Shown here: positions 35,990 to 46,516 of the stretch, piece by piece
Position numbering within the stretch: the first letter of the stretch is position 1
How the letters are laid out: the number at the start of each line of letters is the position of its first letter
Assembly (NCBI GenBank): GCA_005406025.1
Contig: BGZK01001400.1
Span: 62,001 to 126,000, forward strand
Source of the DNA: Eumeta japonica
Lineage: Eukaryota > Arthropoda > Insecta > Lepidoptera > Psychidae
Direction: 5' to 3'
Length of the DNA: 64,000 bases
Translations under genes and position numbers: made by a program
Notes under the pieces: generated by a model
What the model saw: only the letters and a program-made list of their open reading frames with translations
The model's database searches: none
Told to the model about the DNA's origin: nothing

Positions 35990-36180
35990 AGAATAGTATA
36001 TTTTACCCTTTTCACCCTCTCAGGGGATAAATTCCCAAAAATCCTTTCTTAGCACTCGTCAACATCATAAAAGAAATTTGTGTGCAAAATTTTACGTTCC
36101 TAGTGCCACAATAGTTTGACTGTGCGCTGATACGTCAGCCTCCAAAATCAGGTTCTCTTAGATATATATATATATATAAA
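35990..36180 (+). repeat. RTE-like non-LTR 3' end, copy 2
   Basis: 'ttttacccttttcaccctct', 'caggggataaattcccaaaa', 'atcctttcttagcactcgtc' and 'gtgcgctgatacgtcagcct' then a short (TA)n at 36163-36177. It aligns along its length with 20715-20881. Confidence 0.65.
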
Positions 36181-36440
36181 CAGAATCTCGGAAACGGCTA
36201 AAAGTTTTCGATGAAATTTAGTATGCAGGGAGTTTCAGTGGCGATAAATCCATCTAGTTAGATTTCATTTTTAAAAAAGCTCGTTTTAGTTGTGTTTTTA
36301 GGCAATGAATTAGAATTAGAACACGAAGATAAATTTAGCCGCTATCGACAAGATTATAATAGCACAGTTGTGAAATCGGTCGATCCCAAATCCAGAAGAC
36401 TGCGGTTTGATCCCACATGATTAACTTTGTGAGGTTTTTG
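36181..36440 (+). repeat. Moth interspersed repeat with a tRNA-like segment
   Basis: Begins 'cagaatctcggaaacggcta' and 'gatgaaatttagtatgcagg', a common non-LTR-derived moth repeat start. Near 36370-36415 'tcggtcgatcccaaatccag' and 'gcggtttgatccc' resemble an A-box/B-box pair of a tRNA-derived SINE. The join of these two may be one composite element or two insertions. Confidence 0.45.
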
Positions 36441-36824
36441 TTTTTTTATGTTTATTTTTTTTATAAGAAATTGTCGTTTCTTCTTTTGTGAAAAATGTTT
36501 CTTATTTTGTGAGAAAAACTATTATTGGGAGCAACTAACTGCTTTACCGACCCAGCGACAATAAAGTTACTTGACAATAGATGGCGTTGTTAAGGACACT
36601 AGGCTAAACTGTGATTATAAAAATATTATTATGTCGGTACGACCGAAAAATATTATTCATATTTCATCAGTATGTAATTCGTATCTAAATATATATTCTA
36701 AAAAAACACAATTTACCAAAAAAAAAAACGTATGAAGCTCGGTCATCCAGGTACTATATATATGTTTGTGGATACATATGAAAAAAAACTTATATTTTAA
36801 ACTTATACCGAGTTTTTTCATCTT

Positions 36825-36900
36825 GTTCCGGTTCCATTGCAGAGTCCAGTCTCTGTCCCGTTTTCGATTTCCATGCCGGTCTCGATACCGAGCTTGATCC
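36825..36900 (-). repeat. Degenerate hexamer repeat, locus 5 (short)
   Basis: Plus strand units 'gttccggttccattgcagag', 'gtcccgttttcgatttccat' and 'gccggtctcgataccgagct', of the same GATTCC-related family as 35100-35430. Confidence 0.45.
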
Positions 36901-37119
36901 TCCCTTGGGGTTAATGACAGTAATAACAAATTACTATTTATACTGGAATGGACATCGAAACGACAACGAAATATAAAAATATCATTATTACTATTATTTA
37001 TACATTTTCTACATAAAAGGTAATGTTGTTATATTATATGTAAAATATTATAATCTTATTGTATTAATCTTATGATTTGAGAACATAATATACCTTTATG
37101 TAAAATTTGATTACAATCT

Positions 37120-37325
37120 GTCAGCGTATGACGAACATCTATACAAACATACTTTTACATTTTTTGTTTTATAAAGGGCCTATAACCATTTACAAACGGT
37201 TCTACGTCGAATGGTCAAAGTCCCAATTACAAACCGTCCAGCCGTCAGCGTATGACGAACATCCATACAAACATGCTTTTACATATTTTTGTATTATAAA
37301 GGACCTATAACCATTTACAAATGAT
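37120..37325 (+). repeat. Tandem duplication, period 124 bp
   Basis: 'tcagcgtatgacgaacatc' starts at 37121 and again at 37245. Each copy continues with 'tatacaaacatacttttaca' or its near match and 'cctataaccatttacaaa'. Copies differ by a few substitutions and a small indel. The open frame at 37107-37310 is a by-product. Confidence 0.85.
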
Positions 37326-37329
37326 TCAG

Positions 37330-38991
37330 CATCAAATCAAGGAGGCTAGTCCAGGGGATTAGCCCGGGGAAAGATTCTCTGGCAATGCCAATAGCCTCCT
37401 GGGGTAAAAATTTTTTGGTTTATTCTTAAATTTTTTTTCATTTAGTCTGCTTTGTTTTAATAATATTGTTTATCTTTATTATTATTGTTAATTGCGTGAA
37501 TTGTTTATTACCCGTCAAATGCTGATTGGAAATATCGTTATGACTATTAGAAAGTTGAAGGCTGATTAATATTGTCATACGGTGGCATACTTTATGCTTA
37601 TAATTAGAATTTATAGCAAATGAAACATGTTAAAATTTTATATTTTGATTATTTGCATGTTCTTCTTCTGACTCCACTCGCTGTTTCAACCGCCCCTGGC
37701 ATGGAACTGATTAAAAGAAATCAGCTTTTTTTTTTTTTAATATTGTATAAATCACAAAATAGCGTCCCAGGAACTAAAATTTTATAGCCTTTTCGCAGTT
37801 AGAAAAGCGTTCTTGAATTTGACATATCGTCATCATCCCTAGGTTTATAAACAACAATACCATGAACGATAAAAGCCAAATCGTTTTAACCGTACGAAGT
37901 CTACCCTAACTATTTATGTAAAATAAAAGTATGAAAATTATTTACTTTTATAAGGAATTTTTCTTTTAGCCCATTCGAAAAAAATGTATCTCACTACGTT
38001 CAATTCAGACATTTTCATGTAGGTAAAATTAGTGTGCTGTTTTTTTAAATGTGTAGTTTTATTTTTCATAAATTACTCTAAAGCTCACTGCTGCTGCAGA
38101 TTAAGTCCATATTCACTTTAACAAGCTCCTCGAGGTACGAAGAAAGTGCTTTTTGAGGCGACTACATACTTCGATTGATAGCCGAATCAAAAAACCAAAT
38201 TATTGAACTAATTTGTGAAAAATGCAAACATATACTAAAAAGTAAAGACGGCCTAGACAATAGGCGACCTAGACATTAATACAGACTACAAATGAGATTA
38301 AAGAAATTTTGAGCATTTTACATACAATTGTTTGAAAAATACGATTCAAAAATTTGAAATCAAAATATCTTTTAAACTCAAGTTGAGAGATTGAATTTTT
38401 ATTACAAAAAGAAATATTAGACTAATTTCATCGATTATGGGAAAATTAATTTTGTAATATTATACTGCAAAGGTAACATGTGATTATACTACTTACGTTG
38501 AAACAATTAAAATCGACATTTAAATTTTAAATAAACTATCAATTAATTACTTTTAAAACATATAATTTTAAATTCAGTAAAACAAAATACACATCAGACT
38601 ACAAATTAAATGATATTGCTAAAAAATATAACTAATCAAGTTGTATAATAAAATACGATAATAACTAAAAATGTAATTTACTCAGTACGGAATATAAAGA
38701 AATATCCAGTCGTGAAAACAACGACAAAAGTAATTGAAGGATTTTCAACAGACGTTGTCTATTCTAGACTACAATCTTACAGTCACTCGAATAGTCTAGA
38801 ACATGTTCGAACAAATGGAAATAGATCAGATGAAATGCAAAAATTAATAATGAAAGTTTGGCTAGAAGTTATCTATTGACAACTAATATTGCTAAACATT
38901 GATGTAGTTATTATTCATGACATTGATAGTAATATAGTTGAGACATTTTATAGTATTATTGCAAAATATATATTGTGTTGAGTTAATCTTG
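37330..38991. other. AT-rich intergenic DNA
   Basis: No gene or known repeat recognised. A minor inverted repeat (ttctagacta / tagtctagaa) lies around 38760-38805. Confidence 0.4.
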
Positions 38992-39017
38992 AGGTACAAT
39001 ATAATTATATTGTACCT
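38992..39017. repeat. Perfect 26-bp palindrome
   Basis: The sequence is identical to its own reverse complement across 26 bases; each half is AGGTACAATATAA or its complement. There is no spacer, so it could extrude as a cruciform in principle. No flanking element is recognised. Confidence 0.9.
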
Positions 39018-40080
39018 ATATTTTCACTCTCTCTTTAAATAAAAATTATTTCAATATAATAATAGAAATATAATCAACTAAATTAGTATAGTATTATTTA
39101 GTTACAGTACATTGGCTCAATGATTCGTCAGTTTTAATCATGATTCCAAATTAAAAACACAAGTGGTGTCGTGGGACACCAGATAGGAACGAAATTCCTT
39201 ATTATAAAAATATTAATTTCAAGTTCTATTCGAAGTATAAAGAAAATAATAATTTTACTTTAACTTTTTATCGATAAAAGTAAAAATTAATAAATTAACT
39301 CAATGACTGTAAATATAGTCGATATAATGTATAAAAATTAAATTTTCAATTTTTGAAAAACATACTGCATTATTGATTGCTGGATATTGTTCACCGACAT
39401 AACATCATTTGTCGCGATTATTTCGTCTCGTTCTTTATCTTGTACATTGTCGGAATTATATATTTCTGAACTAAAAAGAAAACAGCAATATATACTATGT
39501 AACATTGACATTGTTGGCATTGTTTAATAATAACCAACAATTATAAAAATATTTATTTATAAATAATTAATTAATAATAAAAATGAATTTTTATTCAATT
39601 TAATTGTATTATTAATAATTAGTAATAATTAAATTGATGTCAGAGAAACTAAATATTATTATTTTAAACAAAATTTAATTATATGTACTCAATAATCTTA
39701 TATATAAAACAAAATTTAAGTAATAATAGCAAAGTGCAATAATAATAACAGTCATCGCGTAGGCTATACATTAGTCACTGCACAGCCTCATGCATAGACC
39801 GTACATAAAGATCTTACGCACAGTAAGCACTGTCACAGCCGGCGGCGCTCGAACCCCATCGGCTGAACATAGCGTTCGTGACTCCTCGTGTCTTTTTACG
39901 AAAACTCCCATTTACGATATTTTTCTTAAATTCTATACCGCCTTAATATGTCTTTAATTAAAACGCACACGAGTGGTCCATTCTCATGCGATAAGGATAT
40001 AAACTCGGCGCCTTATGATCGAAGAAAACGCACTGAATACTGTCATCGCCGCTGGCTAATTGTACGACGTATGGCTAATT
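39018..40080. other. AT-rich intergenic DNA
   Basis: Nothing recognised up to about 39760; from there the composition shifts towards the CpG-rich block that follows. Confidence 0.4.
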
Positions 40081-40640
40081 GTCCTCGTCACCGGTTTATA
40101 ACTGGTAGGGAACCTTAGGTTCGCGAACGCCACTCGCGCTCGGCCGATGTACTTCGGCGCCCGCGCGTGCCGCCGCGGCGCGGTCTCGGCGTCCCTAGTT
40201 AAAACTTGAACATTATTACCGAGTAGGATTTAATTGGTGCGCCCCGCAGTTTGACCCACTTGCGCGTCCCGAACGCGAGCCCCTGATTATGGCATCCGAC
40301 GTCAAAATTCGAAGACGCGATTTCGAAAAATCTGACCCACTTCCGTTTTTCTCCGCTCGCCCTCGTACTTCTTCGCGACAGAGTTTATTTAACGATCGGA
40401 TCGAAGTCCGAAATCGTTCGCTAAATTATCGTCGTGATTCTGAATGAGTCGAAGGCTTTCGAATTAATTGAACACTTTCTCTTTCGACTCGAGGACGGCC
40501 GTTTAATTAATCCAATAAATATTTTTTCCGTGTTTCGACTTCTGCCGTCGCGGTCGGCGTGCGTGCGAACGCGCCGCGCCGTCTTCTAGGAGTTACTGGT
40601 CGGGATACTATCAAAATTTACGTTGTTAATAAAGTGTCTT
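40081..40640. promoter_or_regulatory. CpG-rich, non-repetitive island
   Basis: A strong block of CpG-dense sequence ('tgccgccgcggcgcggtctc' near 40170; 'gcgtgcgaacgcgccgcgcc' near 40558) with AT-rich motifs between ('ttaattaatccaataa'). It contains no long open frame and no recognised repeat. In insects with sparse methylation such islands are often conserved regulatory DNA. This is inference from composition. Confidence 0.3.
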
Positions 40641-40925
40641 TTCTACTCGATACCGCTCCTAAGCCTACACGGTGCACAAAACTGATTTAGTGTCTCATCC
40701 ATTAACTTTTGTTAAATTCATTTTTAACGAAAAGTTTCTTTTCGAGCTAACTAACATCTGAAAGTAATTTTTGAAACTAATTATATTATCGTACGTTTAG
40801 CAGATAGAACCTAAACCGGTAAAAATGTCCGACAGATACACAAAATTTGAGACAGAGAGACAAAAGAGAGAGAGATTAAACGTGTACTCGTCGCCGAAAA
40901 GTGACTGCTACTCTATATTCGTTTA
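40641..40925. other. Intergenic spacer
   Basis: Includes a small purine-rich run ('gagacagagagacaaaagag', about 40850). No gene recognised. Confidence 0.4.
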
Positions 40926-41091
40926 CAATACAATGCACGAAACTTTGCCGCTCTGAATTGGTTGCGAATGATATATTGAGCAGGTGTTACGCTCTCCAAT
41001 TCTTCTTTTTTCTCCGCCGCGTTCCTATTTAACGTCATTGCGACACTTTCATGACTAACTTTACATCGGCAAAGGTTCGTGCGTCACACTG
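40926..41091 (+). mobile_element. MITE, three-copy family, copy 2 (best preserved)
   Basis: The ends 'caatacaatgcacgaaactt' and, inverted at the right, 'cagtgtgacgcacgaacctt' are imperfect terminal inverted repeats; both continue into 'tgccg'. The element is flanked by TA on both sides (40924-40925 and 41092-41093). Length is 166 bp with no coding capacity. TA duplication and short terminal repeats suggest mobilisation by a Tc1/mariner-type or related transposase; I cannot say which. Confidence 0.85.
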
Positions 41092-41164
41092 TACTATATT
41101 CTAGCTTCTTTACAAGAGTACGCATAGAAGTACGCTTTTAAAGAAGCATGTCTCGAAAAAAGTA

Positions 41165-41395
41165 ACTATATCACATTTCAAGTCTATCGGATCTATAGTT
41201 TCAGTTATGTCGTAAAAAAATTTTTTTTTCGGATAGGATTTGCGTAAAACCCATCTTCAGTTAGCATCTACGTCCCGAAAAGAATAACTGTGCCACATTT
41301 TAAGTCAAACGGACTCATGGCTTAGGAGATCTCCTGATGAGTCTGTCTTTAGGTCAATCAGTCAATGGTATTTTGCTTACATACGTATAAATATG
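41165..41395 (+). repeat. Moth non-LTR-derived interspersed repeat
   Basis: 'cacatttcaagtctatcgga' and 'cacattttaagtcaaacgga' are internal near-duplicates, followed by 'catggcttaggagatctcct' and 'gatgagtctgtct...gtcaatcagtcaatg'. This is the style of moth RTE-type 3' UTRs. No coding sequence is attached. Confidence 0.5.
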
Positions 41396-41584
41396 TCTTG
41401 TAACGAATGATTAAGTTCATAATTTCTTAATATTTTTCTAATAATAATTAGTAATAAAATTCTAATACTTACAAGTTTATAAACAAAAACATTTTTATTT
41501 AATTATATACAATTTTGTTACCCTTCCTTCATTGTGCTTGTTATTTAACAATATCATAACGATGTTATACATACTATACATGCT
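41396..41584. other. AT-rich spacer
   Basis: No feature recognised. Confidence 0.4.
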
Positions 41585-42157
41585 AGAAATATCAAAGAAA
41601 GAGTGGATGCGGGAAATAAAGCGAATGGGGTTTTGCTTGCTACTATGAAGAGTGAAAATTCCTTTCAACTAGTGTATATCGCCATCCATAACGGGGTCCT
41701 GATCCTAACGCTATGTATGGTAGAGAAAACTGGTTATAGCAGAAGAAAAATGAAAGTAGGATCAATGCGGTGGAGATGCGATCGCTGCGTAGTATGTATG
41801 GAGTGCCTCGGGAAGATAGATGTAGGGACAGTGATGTCCTGTGGTGTGGTGGTTTAAAGGAAGATATAATAACTAGAGTAAAAAGAGATCTGCAGCGGTG
41901 GTTTGGCCATCTGGAAAGGATGAATGAACGTAGATTGACGAAACAAATCCATAGTGCGAATGCTCGTGAAGAAGGGTTGCCCTAGAAAATTCTATACACA
42001 CCATATTGGTAGCATATTAAAAAAGGATCAAATTTTAAGTTCTCGAAACCGACGAGTGTTCATGAAAATATTGATGGATGTCAGTGAGGCAAAAAAGATA
42101 TGCATAGATCGTTCCATGTGCAAATCTATAGTCTTTGACTACCTTTCTGGGAAATAG
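41585..42157 (+). pseudogene. Non-LTR retrotransposon RT C-terminal fragment, copy 2
   Basis: 'RVDAGNKANGVLLATM', 'AIHNGVLILTL', then in a new frame 'MEMRSLRSMYGVPREDRCR', 'RWFGHLERMNERRLTKQI', and in a third 'CPRKFYTHHIGSILKKDQI' and 'SMCKSIVFDYLSGK' with stop at 42155-42157. It parallels 18063-18775 almost residue for residue. After the stop both copies continue 'ggcg(t)tagttta'-like sequence and a (ATT)n-rich tail, so the 3' end is intact. Two frameshifts and 5' truncation make it dead. Confidence 0.87.
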
Positions 42158-42228
42158 GCGTTAGTTTAAATTACTATTATTATAATAAACTATAAAGAAA
42201 CATTTCTTCAGTCAAATAAGAGTTTAAT

Positions 42229-42530
42229 TTAGAGATCGATTTGATTCGCAATTGTAGAAAACATAGCTAAAACCATCTCCTGTACCATTTTCGTTAGCCC
42301 ACTGTTTACAACCGCTGCATTTAAACCACTTTTCTCCGGATATGTCCTCTGATTATAATGACTCGATGCATGTCGCTTTCGTAAATATCTCAGAAGAGAA
42401 CAGTGGTTAATTCCATGCTTGTCCGCCGCTTTTCGTAGAGAAACTTCAGGTTTAACCTCCTCATGTGCATCTTTATACGTCGACAAGTCATTCTGACCTC
42501 TGGAAATCTTCCTTGTACAAACTATCGGCC
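42229..42530 (-). pseudogene. pogo/Tigger-like transposase N-terminal fragment (psq HTH)
   Basis: The minus-strand frame reads 'STYKDAHEEVKPEVSLRKAA' and 'DKHGINHCSLLRYLRKR', a pipsqueak-type helix-turn-helix like that at the N-terminus of pogo-like transposases and CENP-B relatives. Upstream in another frame are a few more residues ('TRKISRGQND'-like). The DDE catalytic domain is not present: after about 85 codons the frame ends. A domesticated host protein with the same fold is possible, but there is no intact gene here. Confidence 0.6.
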
Positions 42531-43733
42531 TCTAGAAAAAAAGAAAATTGGTATATTTACTCTTTCAACGGTACCCACAAAAATTGTTTCAACCGTCTCC
42601 AACCCCGCCTTTAATAAGACAGTTTATAAAAATGGTCGTAGTAATAACACATTAAAACTAGTTATTTTTCCATATTCTACGACGTTTATAAAAATGACAA
42701 ATACTGTTCAATACTTTGACTTAAATAAAACACAAGATAATATCATAATTCTCAGAAGAAAAATATTTACTTTTGGGTACTAAAATACAATACAGTCTGT
42801 CAGTACATAACGACACCGCGCGGGGTCACAACACTGAGATGCGTGTTCGGTTCAGTCGTCCGTTCCGTTCTCCCCCTGCACCCCTCACTCTTCTTATAAC
42901 GATTCACGAGATACTTGTTTTGTTTGAGCCGTCCTTTATTTCAACCGTACCTAGTCTACCTAAAAAAATAATCAGGTTATATTTACGCTCTTTCATGACA
43001 TCATTAGTATCAACATTGTAATGTAACATAACAGAAGAATGCATGTCATTAAATATTAGAGCCGATAAAAGTAGTAGTAACCAAGTTTGTCTTCTTCAGA
43101 ACCCGCCCGGTAGTATGACAACCCGCCCGATGTTCTACAATATGGTAATTAGTTAGTCATCTCTAATAACGACCAACTCTCTAACTCGAATAATCACTTC
43201 TTTAATACGTGATTTGACACATTTTTGGAGTTCAGATAGTTATGCTTTTCATCATCGGCTTCAAATTATTACCCGAAACTTCAAAAGAGTGATATCAGGT
43301 CTCAACAAATTTGGAAGAAATCGATGACAGCAATACAGTAATTAGTCGTCTCATTTAAAAGTAAATAAAATATTTAAAAAATCTAATTGCTTAAAGGTGA
43401 ACTGAAAAGATGAATACAAGTTGATGAAAAAAATCATCCCCTCAAATATGATAAGCATTTGCAGTCAGAGACACGTGTAGCAAGAGTCGCAGCAAGTAAG
43501 GAAACATAAATCTGATGCTTCCAACTGCAAATATTCATTATATTTGAGTGAATAACTTTTTACATCATCTTTTTTCCACCTTTTTAGTTCACTTTTACGC
43601 AGTCGGGTTCTTTACTTTTTTTATTATTCACTTTTTAGTTTTATTTAATGATATTCTAGGATTACTTGCAGTCATTAATGGTGTCAATGACGAGTTTAGT
43701 TGTAATAATCTTAATAAATTTCTTTTATGAATA
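42531..43733. other. Intergenic DNA, unrecognised open frames
   Basis: Open frames at 42463-42783 and 42773-43021 (plus) contain no known domain. The second is moderately GC-rich near 42820-42900 and looks like single-copy sequence. 'acccgcccggtag' and 'acccgcccgatg' at 43100-43130 form a small direct repeat. I do not call any gene. Confidence 0.4.
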
Positions 43734-43737
43734 TGTT

Positions 43738-44031
43738 TGTAACGGCGATTTACGGTATCGCCGCGTAAGCCCGCACCTCGGGTTGCTCTTCTTCACGCGT
43801 ACACGCTTCGGGGCGAACGGACTTCTTGCGCTGTGACGGTGGACCAATGATGGACAGCGTTTTCTCTCAAACTTAACTTCTTTATTCAGCCGAGCTTCAC
43901 AATGTGACGGTTGGCGAGCAACTGTGTCGGATGCACCACTCCAATGCATTTTATAGGTGGTGCATCCGTTGCCCATGTGAGTTGCATACATTTTAATTGG
44001 GGAGGCGTGCCTTAACATGAACATAAACACA
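43738..44031 (-). mobile_element. Solo LTR with 4-bp target duplication
   Basis: The 294-bp unit runs TG...CA in both orientations ('tgtaacggcg' at 43738 and '...aaacaca' ending 44031), flanked by TGTT at 43734-43737 and 44032-44035, a 4-bp duplication typical of gypsy-type insertions. On the minus strand there is a TATA box (TATAAAAT, 43949-43956) followed about 65 bp later by the poly(A) signal AATAAA (43881-43886), the layout of an LTR promoter and terminator. No internal retroelement genes lie beside it, so it is a solo LTR left by recombination. A 101-codon open frame across it is not a gene. Confidence 0.75.
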
Positions 44032-44035
44032 TGTT

Positions 44036-44765
44036 TTTACGGATGAGAAAGTGATTTACGTGATATTTTTAATGATCACGTATATCACATGATCCCTGTG
44101 AGGTAATAGACAAGGGTGATAGTGTTCGTAAGTTAGATTAGCATTACGCTAACGTCCACCAATTGGTGATAAATAGTTATTACTCATAAATATACTCAAT
44201 TTTTTTATCTGCTGTGAACAACTTCTATTTGATTTTAAACATTTAATGGCCTTTAAAAAATGTTAATTTTGTAATAAGTTCGTTAATTTGGCTTCTATCT
44301 CTCTATCACAACTAAAACTTAATTCCGAGTTTGTAAGTTTTATTGTAAAAGGCGATGAATGTATCCAATACAGTCACCATGGAATCAGTTAAGAAATAAT
44401 TTTCATCAATATTGCGTTTAATATATATATCATGCTGTATTAATTTAGGCACTAATAAAGTAGCTCACAATTCTAAAAGACCTATTGGATTTGTTGTTAG
44501 ATTGAATTTTATGCAGATTAAACTTATAGTTGGTGGTGAGCCTAGATTGCACACGCGTAAGTAAATGACAGTACCGTATGCTTTTTACCGGCACCCGAAA
44601 TCACTATAACGGTAATTTTATAATTTTAATTACACCCAATTTCCGTGGGAATTTTAATGTTCATAACCCAAAAATTTCAGAAATGTATTTTTAAAACATT
44701 AATAATTTTTTTTGGACGTATTTCATCCCACCTTTGCTTTAAAAGCCAAATTCGCTGCATGCATG
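44036..44765. other. AT-rich intergenic DNA
   Basis: No feature recognised. Confidence 0.4.
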
Positions 44766-44817
44766 AGAACTTTGCCTCACTGCTCCCACGGGCCAGCTGT
44801 CCGTGGGGCAAAGTTCT
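44766..44817. repeat. Two-step hairpin
   Basis: AGAACTTTGC (44766-44775) pairs with GCAAAGTTCT (44808-44817), and CCCACGG (44785-44791) pairs with CCGTGGG (44801-44807) around a 9-nt loop, leaving a 9-nt bulge on the left side. The 83-codon open frame across it (44645-44896) has no known domain. Confidence 0.7.
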
Positions 44818-45000
44818 TCATATAGAAGGGAAGCCCACGATGCTAAATCGGGATTTACTCGAGCGTCATAAAGACCTATTAGGTTGCGAAGCTTAGATGA
44901 TAAAAAGAAAAAAAATGTGATATAATATATACCTTTTCATCGGTGGCGGAAACGGCTACAGATTTTCAAAAATGTAAAAAAAAACTGTTGCAAGGACATA

Positions 45001-45845
45001 CTCGAGTGCGTCAGATATTGATAGCATCCATGTCCTACGTATTTATGTAAATGTAAGTATATTAATCTGACAGTTTCCATGGTGGGGGTGGTCGTAAGGG
45101 TTGAAAATGAAAAAAAAAATTTTAATCGAGCGCGTCATATTTTCTAAGGGGATGATAAGTGAACCTAAAAAAAGTTCTTATATGCTAATCTGACGATTTC
45201 GATGTGACGCAGACTTGCAGCCATTATTAGAATATGCAAAAAAATTCGCCATTTTGAAATACTCAAGCGCGTGAGATTAAGATATATATGGTTCATCTTT
45301 ATACCCTAGACGTGCTGTCTCATAAAAAAAAATCATTTTTTTAAATAATTGAACTTAATTAATTGAAAAGCTCAAGAAATAGCAAACAAATAAAAAAATG
45401 TACCTATGTCCTTTTAAGTAGAATACTTTTATTTATAAGAAAGTAATTATGAATGTAATTTTTTTCGCGTATTTTTTTCATTATAATCTTCACCGGTAGA
45501 TTCACCTTCCTCCACTGGCTCGATTTCACCCTCAGGCGGGAATAAGGGCGCAGAGGGGAATACAGGCATCACGCAGCTGCACGCATTTAACTTTATCGAT
45601 GAATTTTTGTTACTTCGGCTTGTGGAAATCGTCAGATTATATGTTTTTCGTCATCCTTGAATTATTTCCTACATAATAAAAAAAAATTTAGCCACACTCG
45701 AGAATGTCGAGATGACGTTTTTTTTTTTACAAGTTTGTAACCCTCCCACTTCTTTACGTAACTCGCAAATTGTCAGATTAGTGGAATATACACTTTTTAG
45801 CATGTAAATAACTCGCCCTACCTTAATCTGATGCGCTCGAGAATT
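45001..45845. mobile_element. Foldback-like element of repeated 'ctcgagcgcgtcagatt' motifs
   Basis: On the left, motif A (ctcgagtgcgtcagat) occurs at 45001, 45125 and 45262, and motif B (taatctgacgatttc) at 45063 and 45186, giving units of about 124-137 bp. On the right the same motifs are inverted: B at 45625-45640 and 45767-45780, and A at 45823-45841. The centre (45300-45600) is unique. Tandem units in inverted arms around a unique core are characteristic of foldback transposons. No transposase is recognised in the core. Copies differ by several bases, so it is old. Confidence 0.55.
45447..45650 (-). other. Short open frame with stop and poly(A) signal in the foldback core
   Basis: A 67-codon frame without an early ATG ends with TAA at 45447-45449. 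Its C-terminal half is acidic and Pro/Glu-rich ('PVFPSAPLFPPEGEIEPVEE' then 'GESTGEDYN'). AATAAA lies 14 nt past the stop (45428-45433). It could be the last exon or tail of an element-encoded protein, but I recognise no family and length alone does not prove coding. Confidence 0.25.
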
Positions 45846-46320
45846 TCAGATGATCAATGTTTTTGTACTAATCTGATTCCTTGAACTTGACGGGCGGCGA
45901 TATATATGGGGCTCATATTTGCTGGACGTACTCAACAGGGTACAAGGATGCCCCTTAACGTTATACTGCCGCGCTCGAGTAAATCCTGAAATCTCCTCTT
46001 GTGCTCCCCTACCAATAAGAAAGCTAGGCAGGAGACTCAGAGACAAAGGGGGCGCCCCCGCTCTGGATCTTATCTGCTCCCAACCCAATACGTCACCATC
46101 CGAGGCGGCAATGCTGCTAGTGTAATGGGGACGTTTGGAGCCGGTCAGACCAGGGGCGACTTTTTTGTAACATAGTCAGTCACTTTTAAGTTATTGTGTA
46201 TTTGATTTTTAATTTATTTATATGTTTTAGCTAAATCATTCAATTTGTAGTCCAATGTGTAAATATGGATTTCTTAATAAATATAAAATTTATTATAAGT
46301 GTAAAATTTACTTATGATAA
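45846..46320. other. Unidentified GC-richer repeat-like segment
   Basis: 45930-46160 is GC-richer than its surroundings, with overlapping open frames on both strands (45846-46088 and 45919-46125). Neither has a known domain. The composition suggests a transposon UTR. Confidence 0.35.
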
Positions 46321-46516
46321 TTATTAATCAAAATAATTAGTCATTACAAATTCTGAGTTTGTCGATAAAATGCTCACCACTCTCATATTTAAAAATCGAC
46401 CCAGTGTTCTTGTGACAGTTATTAATCAAAATAATCGGTCATCAGATATATCGAACTCGTCAATAAAACCCTCATCACTTTATATAAGTGATACATAAAA
46501 TTTTTAGAATTGACCA
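46321..46516 (+). repeat. 98-bp tandem repeat, left block
   Basis: 'ttattaatcaaaataat' starts at 46321 and again at 46419, exactly 98 bp apart. The unit continues through 'ggtcat/agtcat', 'gtcgataaaat', 'ctcaccactctcatattta' and 'cgacccagtgttcttgtgac'. Two units are visible here. The same unit, again at 98-bp spacing, reappears at 49460-49680. Confidence 0.8.

Noticed and set aside
36360..36425. tRNA gene
   Set aside because: Only the B-box-like word fits; it lies in a repeat.
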